The notes beneath the pieces are model-generated. The model did not search any database and had not been told where the DNA came from. It saw only the letters and a list, made by a program, of their open reading frames with translations. DNA of 64,000 bases from Nautilus pompilius. Its lineage: Eukaryota > Mollusca > Cephalopoda > Nautilida > Nautilidae. The translations under genes and the position numbers were made by a program. Below, one piece after another: positions 40,040-52,745 of the stretch (its first letter is position 1; every line of letters starts with the position of its first letter). Location: NCBI GenBank assembly GCA_018389105.1, contig JACATO010000132.1:1686501-1750500 (forward strand), written 5' to 3'.

Positions 40040-40500
40040 CTACCCTTGAAATAGACTCCATCATCCACCTAGTTAGCAGAATTGAAGAAATCAAGGTGGA
40101 TCACAGCTTTGGAGAAACTGGAGGTGGTGACTGAGGTTGCATACATCCCAGGACAGTGGCATACTGTATAATGAGAAGGAAAAGGAAGACCAGCTTGCCG
40201 GCAATGCAAAGCTATTTGGAGAGAGAATAAGACATGCTTACCGAGCTGAGGACAGAATCACAGAGTAGAAAGAGCAAAAGCAAGCGAGCAAAGTATGTGC
40301 TCAACCATGAGGTTGCAGAAAGGTTGGAAATACAGGAATGATGCCAGATGCAAGCTTCATGGAATGACTGACATATACCTCAGCAAGCATCAGCTGAATG
40401 ATTATCAGGACGAGCCTGAAAAAATAGTGTTAGAGTGTCCAGAACATCTGCAAGAGCCAAACTCCACCAGTGTCGCACATGGAAGGTTGGAATAAAATAA
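40040..40500. other. Unclassified island with degraded coding-like composition
   Basis: This 460-bp stretch has about twice the GC of its flanks and few homopolymers. It includes a 66-codon open frame (40295-40495, plus strand) and, in another plus frame near 40235-40335, a basic stretch containing SRKSKSKRAKYVL. Neither frame was recognised. The composition fits an old transposon gene or a processed pseudogene fragment with frameshifts. No terminal repeats, tail or target duplication was seen. Confidence 0.35.
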
Positions 40501-42535
40501 ATGAGAACAAAAAATGTTATACAATAACAAAAAAAAAAATAAAAATAAAAATTCTACTGGAATAAAAAGTCGAAATTTTTTTTAGATGAATGCCAATAAA
40601 AAATTGTGAAATAAATGTCATCTATAAATGTTTACTGATTAATGGCAAGCAAATAGTAATAAATTTTATTAAATCTAACAATGAATGAAAATGGATAAAA
40701 TATAAATTTAAATAAAACTGTTATTTAAAGTTTTTATATACATGACATACAGCTGTTTATAATTTCATAAAAACTGTTAAAATGTAAGGGTTTTATTCAA
40801 ATTCTCAAACTTATAAACTCAGAATTTTTATAGAAAATTGGACAGATGCAGTTATAAGTTGTTAATTTAAAGCATTTTAGTTTCTAGAATTTACGTAGGA
40901 AACAAAATTTAAAAAGAAATTCTTCTTTCTTTGGGGATTTAAAAAGGAAAAAAATGATCAAGTATATACAGTTTTAGTTGAGCTTTTTATTTCCACAAAT
41001 TTGTTAATTATTGTCACTAACCACAATATTTGATAAATAAGAAAATTTATAATAATAACCTTCTAAAATACTGTTTTAATTATCTGCTCTGAACTTTATC
41101 TGATGTCACTAGAGCAATAAAAATTACTTATAAAAGGATAGGAAAGGAAATCAACAGTGCAGACAGATAAACTAGGGAGAGAAAAAAATGAGTAGACTTA
41201 AAATAAGAGATGTAACTGGGATTAGACAAATCACTGATTAATATTAGTAAAATCAAGAATGTTTCATTTTTGTTCTTCTTAACAGCAAATAAGCTTTCTA
41301 TTGAACCAATAATTTCAAAACAGTTAAAACACTGATAATAAATTAGTTAAGATTTCAATGCTCCTTTTTTCTCAATCTAATTTTTAACTGCCATTCTTGG
41401 CTTCTCTGCATGAGGTTTTGACTCTCAAAAGTTTTCAAAACAAGGAACATGGTACTGGTATCTTGCTCTCTGGGCATCTTAGCAAGATTTTTTCCATTAA
41501 AAAACACAAATCAAATATTTAGTAGATATTTCCATAATTTCTTTCCTTTATCTTAGGTTTTGTGAATATGCAAAGATTCTTTGGTTTAATCTTTTGTCCA
41601 GATAAATTGGCATCAGTGTATGCAAATTAAATATATATATATTTAAAAAAAAAGATTCTCAAATTATTGCAGAGTCAGATTTTATTACTCTGGACTCAAT
41701 TTGGTATTAAGTTTATGATCCTGACAAACAAATATTTAGTGTGTTGTTTTAGGTCATCACTACTTTCAAATAAAAAAAAAACAAAAAGCCCTTTACTGAT
41801 ATAACACGCACCTGATGGGTCTTTACAAACAATATTTATTTTAAATAAGATTCTTACTAACTTTACATTTTTTGATAGAAGTCAGGGAGGGAGAGCACGA
41901 TGATGATGATGATCACAATAACTAGAAAAAATGGTTTTGACACCCTGAAAGGCAAGACAACGTCAAAAACATTTAATAACAATACAGATCATGAGAACTC
42001 CAAAGGTAAGTCTACCCATTTTAGGCAATACATTAGGAATATTTTTTAATGCAAATGTGAAAAATAAAAGAAAAGTGGAGGATCTCTGTCTCTCTCTCTT
42101 AGAATTTTTTCTGTAAATAAAAAATAAAAACAGCATTATAATGGCTTATGTATGTTAAATCATTTAGTAGTTTTTATAAGCTTTTAATGCAGTAAAATAC
42201 TTAATTTAATCTATGCCTGCTGTTCTGCCTACTTTAGGTAATTACAATCTACCTACATTCTGATTTGTTAAAATATATTAAAAACTTGTTTTAAAAGTAA
42301 ATAAAAAACAAAAAATTGAATCATTTGAAAGACTGGTCCATGTTTACTCATAAATATGAAAATAAATGTCAGTTGAATCGGCACATTTTCATCCACTCCC
42401 AATAGGACTAATTTCTCCTCCCCCTCCAAAAAATATAAAAGGAATAGTTTGAGCCTTTTTGCCATCACTTATCAGTAGTAATACATCCACCCTATGTCAT
42501 TGTCATCAGTCTTGAGGCATGAAACACTCTTATTT
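40501..42535. other. AT-rich noncoding DNA
   Basis: A GAT triplet run at about 41899-41913 and CT repeats near 42088-42099. Nothing coding. Confidence 0.5.
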
Positions 42536-42539
42536 TTTG

Positions 42540-42660
42540 TATTGGGTGTTTAGTGTTCAGGTGGCCTGAGTTGGTCTTGAACCTGTTACTTGTTGGAACC
42601 AATAAGCTAAGCATTCGTCAAGTTCTGAATCCCTTAGTCAAAATTCAAGTTGCAGCAAAA
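42540..42660 (-). mobile_element. tRNA-derived SINE-like repeat, copy 2
   Basis: On the minus strand it contains TTAGCTTATTGG (A-box-like) followed about 20 bp later by ACAGGTTCAAGACCAACT, which includes the B box GGTTCAAGACC. The block CCAACAA...ACAGGTTCAAGACCAACT matches the copy at 9595-9720 at roughly 85% over 30 bp in the same orientation. The A-to-B distance is shorter than in a tRNA, so the head is degraded. Limits are approximate. Confidence 0.55.
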
Positions 42661-45600
42661 ACAACACTGCATGAAGAAAGAGTCCAAAAAATGAAGGGAT
42701 GGGAAAATATCACTGAAATTTAGGTTCATTAGTTAGCTGTTTTATTACTAATATGGAATATGATGGAGAAAACCCAGACCAACACTAACTTTATTTGGAC
42801 CATGTTTTATTTATACTTGGAAAATTAAAAGCAAACAAAAATTGATAATGAATGTTGAAATAGCATTAAAACACAGCAGCCATATTTAACACTGTCGTCA
42901 TATATCACTAAAACTTTGCTTTGCATGCAAAGTCAAAACATTTATTCTACTTTAATAGCTCTACCAAATTGGACTTTTAAAAAAGATAATTTTCTTTTGT
43001 GTACATTCTAACAAGTTTTAACTGCAAAAGTTTCTAATACTTAAGTTAATGCAAAACTAGCTTTTTATTATGATTTATCTTAATTTTTTAAACTGAATTT
43101 CTATGGTATTTCAGCACAACCTGTTATAAACACAAATTATACAAAAGTACTGGTCACTTACTGTCTTATAGTATTATTTTTTTTAAAATTGGAATCAGTT
43201 CTTTTATTAATAGGTTTGTTTGTTTGCTTTATTAATATGACAACCAAACTCTACTTGTGATTATATGAATGATAAAATCATAAATTATGTTCACAATGAA
43301 AAAATAAAGTAAAAAATCATTTGTCTGTCACTGGAGTATTGGCAAACAAAAAGGGGTATGTAATTGTAAAGAGTTCATTAAAGGTTTTGAATGTTAGTAA
43401 ACATAAAATCAATCTGTTAAGGCTATTCAGAAAAATTTTAAACAACATTAACTAGAAATTAACTATGTAAAAGAAAATTGAAACATTAATAAAATAAGTT
43501 GTATAGTTAAATGCCAGTAAAGGTCAAATAAGAAAGTAAATTAGTTAAGAATTATTTCTACACATCTCAAAGGACTCCTTCAAATTGTTACAGGAATTTA
43601 TAATTCTCCCTATTTACACAGTAAATCAGATTTCCAGCCTCATGTCGTTTGTCATATCATTTGTCAGCATCGCAGTTCCACAAATAAAGGGGAAAAAAAT
43701 GATCCAATATATCTACAAGTGATTTGTGAGCAATCTTTCGGGATGTTCAGTTTCACTTTACTGAACCACATAGCAGTTAATGCCATAAGTTTACTCTGAA
43801 TGATGCTGGGATATTGGTAATGTCTTGTATGGAATTTAGATGTAAACCAAAGAACAGCTTAGTGCATACACATTAGGCAGTACTTTTCAATACAGAGCTG
43901 CTGTTCTTTTTACTCCAAATTTAGTTTATTGCCAAATGCAGACAGTTTAGTTTAACAATTTCCAGTTTCTTTTTTGTATACCTTTTTTGAACAACTTTGT
44001 TTATTTTCTTTTTCTTAAGTCAAAAATTTATTCTTGTTTCAATTAACAATCTAATTTCATCCAGTTACACACAAAAGCTGAGGAGTTTTGTTCTGAAAGT
44101 GATTCTGTAATTTTTTTTTAAAATTATTTCCAACATTTTAAACATTTCACCAACTTAACACACACTTTATTTTAGAAATATTATGTTGTTTCTGACCACA
44201 TCTCAGCAACCCCTTTTTCCTTATAATTTCAGAGATAACATTGATTGGCATAACAAAGTACTAAACAATGCTTGTAAAAATGGGATTAGAAACTATTTTA
44301 ATTAGTAATGAAACTGGAAAATTTAAAATTTAAAAAATAAAACAGCCAATTTGTTAATTTTAACTGCCGCCCACATGAAACTTTACCCACGAAAGATTGT
44401 TTGTAGAAGTCAACACTTATTTTTAGCATTGCTATGAACCCTAACAGTAACAGGGAGAATCAACTGAAGAAAGAAAAATACCAAAAACACAAAAAGTTCA
44501 CAAAATGTCAACATGTAGGAAAGAGTTAAGCTAATTTAGTTTTGATAGTGCAAGTATGGAAATCAGTTGTTGTTTTTTTTTTAAAATACATATATACATT
44601 GTAATTTATGAAAATGTTTAAAATACATTTCTTTATAGAATTTGGACTTTTTACTTAAAAATACTGCATAATTGAAGATCTTCATCTTTGATTATTAATA
44701 TAGTTTTAATATTATTATGACATTCTTTATTTTTGGCAACTATGTTCATCTACTTTGGATTTTATTTTATGTACTTATAAAATTTGCTCAACTGAAATAG
44801 ATTATCTCTTTTGAATTACATCATTTATAAATATATGTATCTTCATGTGATAGTATATTAAAAAAGATTTTAAACAATCATAAAACAGTGATCCAATATA
44901 GTTAGACAAAAATATATCTATTTTTAGGTTCCTGTAGAATTCTAATATTTTCAAATTGTTTTTGGAGCTTAAAGTTTCTCTCATTTGTCTCAGAGATCAG
45001 AAAAATATCATTTAAAATGCAATGAGTTTCCTTTAGTTAAAATCTAAATTTCATAAGACATTACCAGCATCATCTAAATTAATGTGAGCACAATTAAAAT
45101 TCAGTAAATCTGTCTTTAATTACTTTTGCTGTTTTGTTTTGAAAAATAAACTGCATTCAGAATTTCTTAAGTATATTTGCATCAAGGTTTCTGACTAAAT
45201 GTTCTATTAATTTAAATAGAAAATATTAGAACTTAATTTGCTTATTTTTACATACTTAAAACTACAGGTAATGGGTCATTTAAAATACAAAAAAAAATTA
45301 TAATAGGTATTTTAGTGACTTATATGTTAAATGTAATGGAAAAGCAAGTTCTTCCGTAAACCTTTCAAATCATATTTGTATAATTATCCTTCCTTTATAT
45401 TTCATAGATTTTTAATCATATGAAATTCTAAATTTTTCAAAGTATGAAGAATTTATTTGCTAAATTACTTGACTGCAATATTATATTGGTTTATAAGCCA
45501 CTTAATATCTTGCCTTTCTAATTTTTTTATGGATTAGATCTGACAGTAGCAAACCATTTAAATTTTCTGATAAGTGTTTTAATAGTCTACCAAATAAAAC

Positions 45601-46619
45601 AGTCAAAGGATTGGTTCAACCTGACTCTCGCATACTTCTTTGGCACATGCAAACAAGTTTTTCAAAGGCTAGTCTACCATGCCCTCACAGTATATAATTA
45701 TTTAAACAAGCTTTTATTAGAAATGAGAAAAAAAAAAAAAGACAAAACAAAAGCAGAAACTAGTGGAAAATGTGAATGGAAAAAAAGAGACAGACAGACA
45801 GAGTTTGATTTGGAAGACGGCCTTGAAAATACCAAGTTTGGCATCAGCTCAACTCAGCTGAGCCTTAATGCAGCAGCAATAACCAAGTGAATAATCAAAA
45901 TTAAGCAAAGATAACAATCAGAAATGGATTGTTCCAGTCTATCTAACCTATTCAGTCTAAAGTTTTATTGAAATACAGTATAAAAGCATTGAAATGGCAC
46001 TGCATTTCAACCTTTTCTACAACAGAATGTAGTGTTCAATAAAACTAATTTTTACTGCTGCATTTGCCAAATGAAGACCAGAACTAACTGACTAAGACTG
46101 CATTCAACTCTCCTCATGCAGAGAGAGAGAGACAATCATAATTTCCAAAACAATTGCTATAAATTCTATTTCCTTAGAGATCAAGCTCTTTAATGATTTT
46201 ATTATCAGGATATTTACCAGAAAATTAAAACATTTTTCTGCCTATTGCATATGTGAAAAGTAGCTGTAAGAAAGAGAGAAAGAAATGTGAAAGTGTGAGA
46301 TTTTGTTTACAAACCATGCACAGCTTCTCAGTTATCCTTTTCCAACATTTCCATACATCCCATGGCAAACTACATCCCTTCATTTGTATTAATAGTCAGT
46401 TAAGACCACTTATCACGAACTAATTGATATCTCAATGATATATATTATGTTTATTACCAACAGCACACCTTGTTTGCTCATCAGCCAAGAAAGTGTAAAT
46501 GACAATCACAAGTTTAGAAAAAATGTATTAAACACTTTCTGGGTATTTAAAACTGATTCCTTCTGTATAACTTACTGTGTAGCTCATAGGTCCCCTACAT
46601 TTTTTTTTTTAATGATAAG

Positions 46620-46657
<38 letters not shown>

Positions 46658-46900
46658 GTAATTATTATTTGATTATTTATTTATTTATTTTCAATTTTTA
46701 ATCATTTATAATTTTTAAAAAGAAATCTTTTGTAAATTCATGCTAAAAATGTTTATTCAATGTATTGAAACATGGAGCTGCTCATTTAATCACATACAAA
46801 CAAAATATTAATTTGAACTCATGCAAAAAAAAAAGGGGAGGGGTAACTGAAACAAAATGGTGTTAAATAAAATCAAAAGACAGTAAAAAAAAAATCTTTT
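42661..46900. other. AT-rich noncoding DNA
   Basis: Short repeats near 45790 (GACA) and 46121 (GA). A paired TTTGTCA motif at 43648-43666 is described in the findings. No gene was recognised. Confidence 0.5.
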
Positions 46901-47114
46901 GCAACTCAGGGGCACTGCCCCTTTTGTGGACTCAGCATAACTTGCTAGCCTGCTCCTTCATACCCATGAATACAGAGTACAAAAATCATTGTTTGGAAAT
47001 TCTTGTTAAAAACCAGGCACTTGGAAAAATGTATCATCATTTTTAATTCTGTACTCATATCCTGGGGCAAGGAGTAAAAAAAGAAAAGAAAATCCATTGG
47101 TTGGCAAAGGGCTG

Positions 47115-47217
47115 AGCTTCTAGGGCACTTTTTTTTTTTTGCATTAAAAAAGCAACAACGTCTTCTGATGACCCCCTGCAACCCTGATTCGGGTTGTGCC
47201 CCAAGGTTGGGAACCAC
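47115..47217 (-). mobile_element. hAT-type transposon end fragment
   Basis: Read on the minus strand from 47217, the sequence begins CAGTGGTTCCCAACCTTGGG and continues with a CCC/GGG-rich stretch (GGGTTGCAGGGGGTC). This is the classic terminus of many hAT-superfamily elements and their nonautonomous derivatives. The opposite inverted repeat is not visible; the other boundary is probably the poly-T near 47130. No transposase sequence is present, so this is a nonautonomous copy or a truncated end. Confidence 0.65.
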
Positions 47218-48071
47218 TGCTCTAGCTGAACAAACCTGTATGTTATCAAAAATTTGTTTTATGTATAACAAAACAAGGCTACTTTCTATTCTACCATTAG
47301 TCCATTAAATTTGTGCAGCTATATCTTAACAACATAATCAGCATGATTTTATGAGTAAATTTCCTTAAGTATTTCCTGGTGAGAGCCAGCAGAAGCATAT
47401 TGTATGAACCATTAAAGATTAAAGATGTAATACAGTATACAACACCTGTTGATTTTGTTGTCTAGTTAATTCTCTTACAGTGAAATGAGGAAAGCATTTA
47501 CTCTAACCCTCCTGACTGGTGATTTTTACTAAAGTGTGAATACCAGCGCATACACCTGACAAAGACATGTCATATCAAGTATGTAATTGTTGCAACCACT
47601 AGCTCACTGTAATCGAAAATGATACCTTGAACTGACAGGATCTCATGTTTGCAATATAATAAATGAAAAATGTACAATAAAGGTTACTGCAAGAAAAGTT
47701 AAGTAATGTTGTTTACCTTCAAACACCTTTACTGAACAATGTTTATCTTGCTCAACAGTTTTCTGTCTTATATAAGGGTTTCAAAGCAGACAAAGTAGCT
47801 TGATACCTTTTTCCAAACTGAACAACTTTTGTTATTACAAGAAAAAAAAAAAACAAAGATCCTGTAGATACTGACTTTTAAAATGCTAATTCACACATTA
47901 CCATACCTATTGCACTGCTTGACAGTTTTCTTTCAAAACCTTTATGGAATTTACTTCTCCACTTCCAATTGAGCTGGTGACTGAGTTTAAGTGCTAAACA
48001 AAGTGTCAGCAATCTGATACATCTACCTAAAATTTGAATTCCATTCCCAAACTTCAACCCTTATGAAGCTT

Positions 48072-48231
48072 TAGTGTTTCTCAATTTGAAAATGATCCCA
48101 CACCATTTCTATAATATTTATAATCATTATAAAGCTAAGAGAGATCAAACCAGTTATTAGTAAATGGATTTTTCATAACCCCTACAACTAGATAAAATTC
48201 CAGAACCCTTGTGGGGCTGGTCTAAACACTG
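48072..48231. mobile_element. Possible hAT-type MITE
   Basis: The left end TAGTGTTTCTCAA at 48072 and the right end CTAAACACTG finishing at 48231 are inverted copies (CAGTGTTTAG on the other strand). Inside the right end, AACCCTTGTGGGGCTGGTC resembles the subterminal sequence of hAT MITEs. The size, 160 bp, fits. An 8-bp target duplication expected for hAT is not detectable. Confidence 0.45.
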
Positions 48232-48779
48232 AATTATCCACAATGACAGAGCAGTGCAAGGAGAAAGCTCACGGTTTTCTTTTACTGTTGTTTCCATCAA
48301 GCACCGAGTCTGGCCGTACGAGAGCATAACAAGGACTTTTTAAAAGAACAAGAGTCATCCATAAGATGATTGAGTATATGATGTGTTGCACTATACTGAA
48401 TGCAACAACAACATAACACGGATTAACATGCTAGAAGTTGCATTAATTAATTTCAAGCTGTATTTAGATAGTACAGTTAAAGATCTATTTCAAAATATTA
48501 AGCACTGAATTTAATTTATAAAATAATTTTTCGAAATAAAATCAAGTGGCAGGATTTCCTTGTTAATAAATGAAATTCCATTAACCCTTCAGACACTTAG
48601 TAATGCATTAAAAAATATGCTATCATCTATTAAAAACATTTTTAAAATCCCCAAATTACTGCACCATCTAACAGCAGCAAAGTGATATCCAAAATAAAGT
48701 GTTGAGAGATTTTATCTGTAGAGAAAAAAACAAGTTGCATTTTTTCATGCTGATAACAACAAAAGTTTAAGCTAATACA

Positions 48780-49330
48780 TCCAGCATTGTCTGAGCGGTA
48801 TTATCACAAACCCCCAACCATAGGTAATAGTTACTGGTGTTTCTACTGTTAGTAAGTGCTAGCTTGCGTAGTAATATTGTTGTTAGTTCTGTTAGCTAAT
48901 TTGGTTCCATCTTTTAAACTGGTAATTACAGTGTTGGCTGGAAGAATATAGATGTAGTCTTGATTAATGAGCTGCCTGCATAGGAATGGTACAAAATAGC
49001 CCTGTCATTAGCCCATGTAAATAAAGGTCTACTTACCCAAAACCTTCCTTTTTGCAAATGAAATACTATGCCATGATCAACGTGCTCTGTAACAATTGCT
49101 GTTTTAGGTTCAGTGAAGCATTGTAGGATGGTACCAAATGGATAGCTTTAATGGTAGGGCTTGTGAAAACTAATTATAATAAGGAACAATAATACTGTTG
49201 AAAGCAGTAAAGATTCTCAATAAGATGAAAATGACAACTGAGATGTTATTTTCTGAGCTTTGCCTTTGGAAACCAATAGGTTGGCTACACTAAGAATTTA
49301 TTTGATGAGCTAGCTATGGAGAGTTTAAAA
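48780..49330. other. Complex noncoding island; candidate conserved regulatory element
   Basis: About 550 bp with few homopolymers and balanced composition inside very AT-rich DNA. It contains forkhead-like GTAAATAAA near 49017-49025 and several TAAT cores. No frame of length and no repeat signature. The evidence is compositional only. Confidence 0.25.
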
Positions 49331-52300
49331 AAGAAAAAATGTAGTTAATTATTGGCTAAAGACTGCTGTCCGATTTAAATAGCAGGTGCTGACAAACCCA
49401 TCTACTTAATATCTTTTAAAAGTTGAAACGTAGCTCAAATACATCAATACAATGAAATCTTAATAAATGCAATCAGTTCTTTTTGGTAGATAAGATTTCT
49501 TTTTCTGCCTTTCCCAGATAAAGCTGAAGGAATTGTATATTTTAGAAGCATATCTGTTTTTAACAACATAGAAAAGTTACAAGTTAATCACTTGTTATGT
49601 AGGTAATACCCAACTTGTGTCCCTGCTACTAATGCTCTCCATATTTTTTTTTTTTTTTTTTGGTTTTGTTTCTTTAGGGTATACAGGCTGCTGTACTTGG
49701 ACAGATTTTGGTGAAATTGTCAATTCCTTTGGTATTTACCAGATCTTCACCAGAATTTTGAAAAGACAAAATGTTACTAACCATTCAGATAAATCAGGAT
49801 TATTTTCCCAAAGCTACCAAAAAAAACGTCATAATCTATAAACATCTAAGGTATACTAGCAAATTTTATGCAGCCAGCTAAAGATCAATAAAATTGCCAT
49901 TCTACATAAAGCTTATTAACAAAAAAAATAATGCATATGAATTAGTTAAACACTTGTGTGAAGAAATGATATAATCATGAATCAGAACTAGCCAATGATT
50001 TTTATCATATGCCCTCTGAATAGAACAACAAATGAGTGAACATAATTTTCATAACTCTTTACTACATTTGTAGATAGCTACATTTTATACAAATTTACAG
50101 GAGAGCACTTCTAGAAGAAAAAATATTACAAATTTTTGCTTCTTTTTTTGAACTTCTACTTTCTTTTTAAAGTACAAGATAGTAATCTGTTGTTGTTCCC
50201 TCCTACCAGTGATGAAACCACATGATCTACTATTTTTATTCCTCTCATTTTCCTAAAACGATTCTTGATCTTCCAATTTTTACAGTGCAGCCTGCATGTT
50301 TTAGCCCTGACTCTGTTATTAAATCTTTGCACACACTGATTTCACACTGGCTATCAATTAGCAATTCAGAATATTCTTTAGCATTGTGTATTTTTACATC
50401 ACTTTTACAGTATGTATGCGTACATCTTAACTGGTAGCCAATAACACATCAACTGGCCTATATAATTAGCGGTAATTATCTTTATCATTAAATTAATGAA
50501 AAAGAACTGATATCAGCTACCTCTTCAGATAATAGATAATTATAGCCAAGCGGAAGTTTTGAGAGATGATTGCTACATGAGAAAAACTAAATGCCATACA
50601 TTACAATATCGTTTGTACATTCATAGAAATCTCAGTTTGTCATACAGTTGTAAATTGAAATAAGGTCTTTAATAAGTGGAAACTAATATAAATGTAATTT
50701 TAGTTCAATCGTTTATGACTGGTAAAATTTTTGTAGATGACAACTGTTCTTATATTTCTTATGTAATCTGATTATTAATAAGTCAATTTACATATAAGAA
50801 AATAGCTGACAAACATTTTAAAAGTGTGCCAAGTAATCTCTCACTTTATAAATTAAACAACTACTAATCCATCAAACAGACAGGATGAAGCATTTACAGA
50901 GAAACAGGTGGGATACACGACTCTAAGTTTAAAAAAACAAATGCTAAGTTCTCTTGCTCTTCAAATTTACAAGCATACCCTTAACAACATTTCACCTGAT
51001 TCATCTAAACTTAGAATGCATTTATAATCAGATTGGTCTGGATTTTCATGTACAAAAATTCTACGGTAATCTATTAAAATTTACAAAATCTTGTACCTAA
51101 CAATAAGTCATATTGCTTATTTTTAATATCTTTAACTCAAACAGAATACAAAATCTACTTAATATATTAACTAAATTAGTAGTTATTACTCTTAGATGAG
51201 GCTTATTTACAGAGACATGACGGAATGTCTAATGAAGACGGCTACCATTAACACCACTCAATGAAACAGAAATGGAGTACACAATTCAAAGTTAAGTTAC
51301 ATATATGTTTGTGTGCCACCTTGTTTCAATACTTAATTGTTCTCAACCAGATTTTCATGAGAGGTAGGACATCATGTCAAAATCCAGTCTTTGTAGTTAA
51401 TGGTGAGATGAAAACACCAATGTAGTAATCTTTTTTTAAAGATTTGTGTGAATCTGTCTTAGAAGACATTGTTAGACTATTTAACAAGACAATGACTATT
51501 TGTATTTAACATAATTTAGTGCTAGTGGCACTTATTTTCAAACAGTATAGTAGTTTTAAGGGAAGTTCAATTCCTTATTTTGCAATGCCAGGGCCAGAGA
51601 TAATCAGATGCTGACAAATTGATAATACTTGACTCTCTGCAATACATTTTCAAACTATAACGAATTAATCTAAAGCAAATTTTACAAACACCATATATTA
51701 TTTACTTTTTATACCAAACAATAGATGTGTAATATTATCATGGCATGCTTTATTATTTCACATAAGTACAATTAATTAGTTCTCATCAATTCCTTTTTTT
51801 TTTAAATCATGTGTGGAAAATTCTATACATTTACATCATCCCAGTTAACACTTTTAAATCATTTTTACAGCAGAATTTTACTAAAACCTGGTAAAAATAA
51901 ATATTAATAAAATATATTACCTAAGAATAAGTTTAAAAGAAGAGAAATTGTGTGTTCACATTAGGCATGCAACTCCTAATTCACCTTAACTTCTAGCCTT
52001 AAAGAGTTTAATTAGGGAAAATAATTTTACAAAAGCATAAATCAAATTTGAGTCCAAAAATAATTTTTCAAAAAAAAAATATTACTACTATTAGTATTTT
52101 AATTAAAATGATAAGTAAAAAAAAAAAACTTCAAAATTCTCACCTGGATGTGTACATATTTACTGTAAGTGGTAGCTCCTGGTACATAAAAACTACAGAT
52201 ATATTATTATTTATTTTAGCAAGTATGAAAAAAACAAATTAAAAATATTCATAGCCTGACCCGCCTGTAACCATGTGCTAATGCCTCTATTGCACTGCAA

Positions 52301-52560
52301 CTAATCTGCAACAGAAGAAGTTAAATCATATTTATTGCTTAATGAATTACAGATTAGAAATAGGGAGCTGGTAGTAGCAGCATCAGCTGATCCACACCAT
52401 TTAATCTCTACCTGGAGACCTGGCTCTTTGAGTGGAACTAGGTTTTCATTTGCACAGTTATCACGACAAACTAAATGTTTGCATAGGTTGCATCACTTAA
52501 ATGCACTCAATCAGCAAATTTTACACAAAATATTTTATCATCAATGACATTCAGATGAAA
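49331..52560. other. AT-rich noncoding DNA
   Basis: A long T run near 49647 and chance frames only. Nothing recognised. Confidence 0.5.
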
Positions 52561-52745
52561 GCTTGGCCCGGTTAATATGTCACGTGGTAAGATACCTGGA
52601 TTTGTTACCTGCCCTGCCTGGCTGGGGCTACCACCATGTTTGTTTCTTTTTTGAAAAACTGGTATCTGAGTTGGTTTCAATCAATTACTCTGATTTCCCT
52701 GCACTCTAACCCAGGACTACTGGTAGTATTTTTCTTCAGTGGCTA
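52561..52745 (+). repeat. Possible SINE-like remnant
   Basis: A GC-richer patch starts GGCCCGGTTAATATGTCACG and has GTGGTAAGATACCTGG shortly after, which looks like the 5' half of a tRNA-derived SINE. A C/T-rich body follows. No convincing B box was found. Confidence 0.3.

Noticed and set aside
46945-47271. 108-codon minus-strand frame
   Set aside because: It runs through poly-T (Lys runs) and the hAT terminus; no family resemblance.
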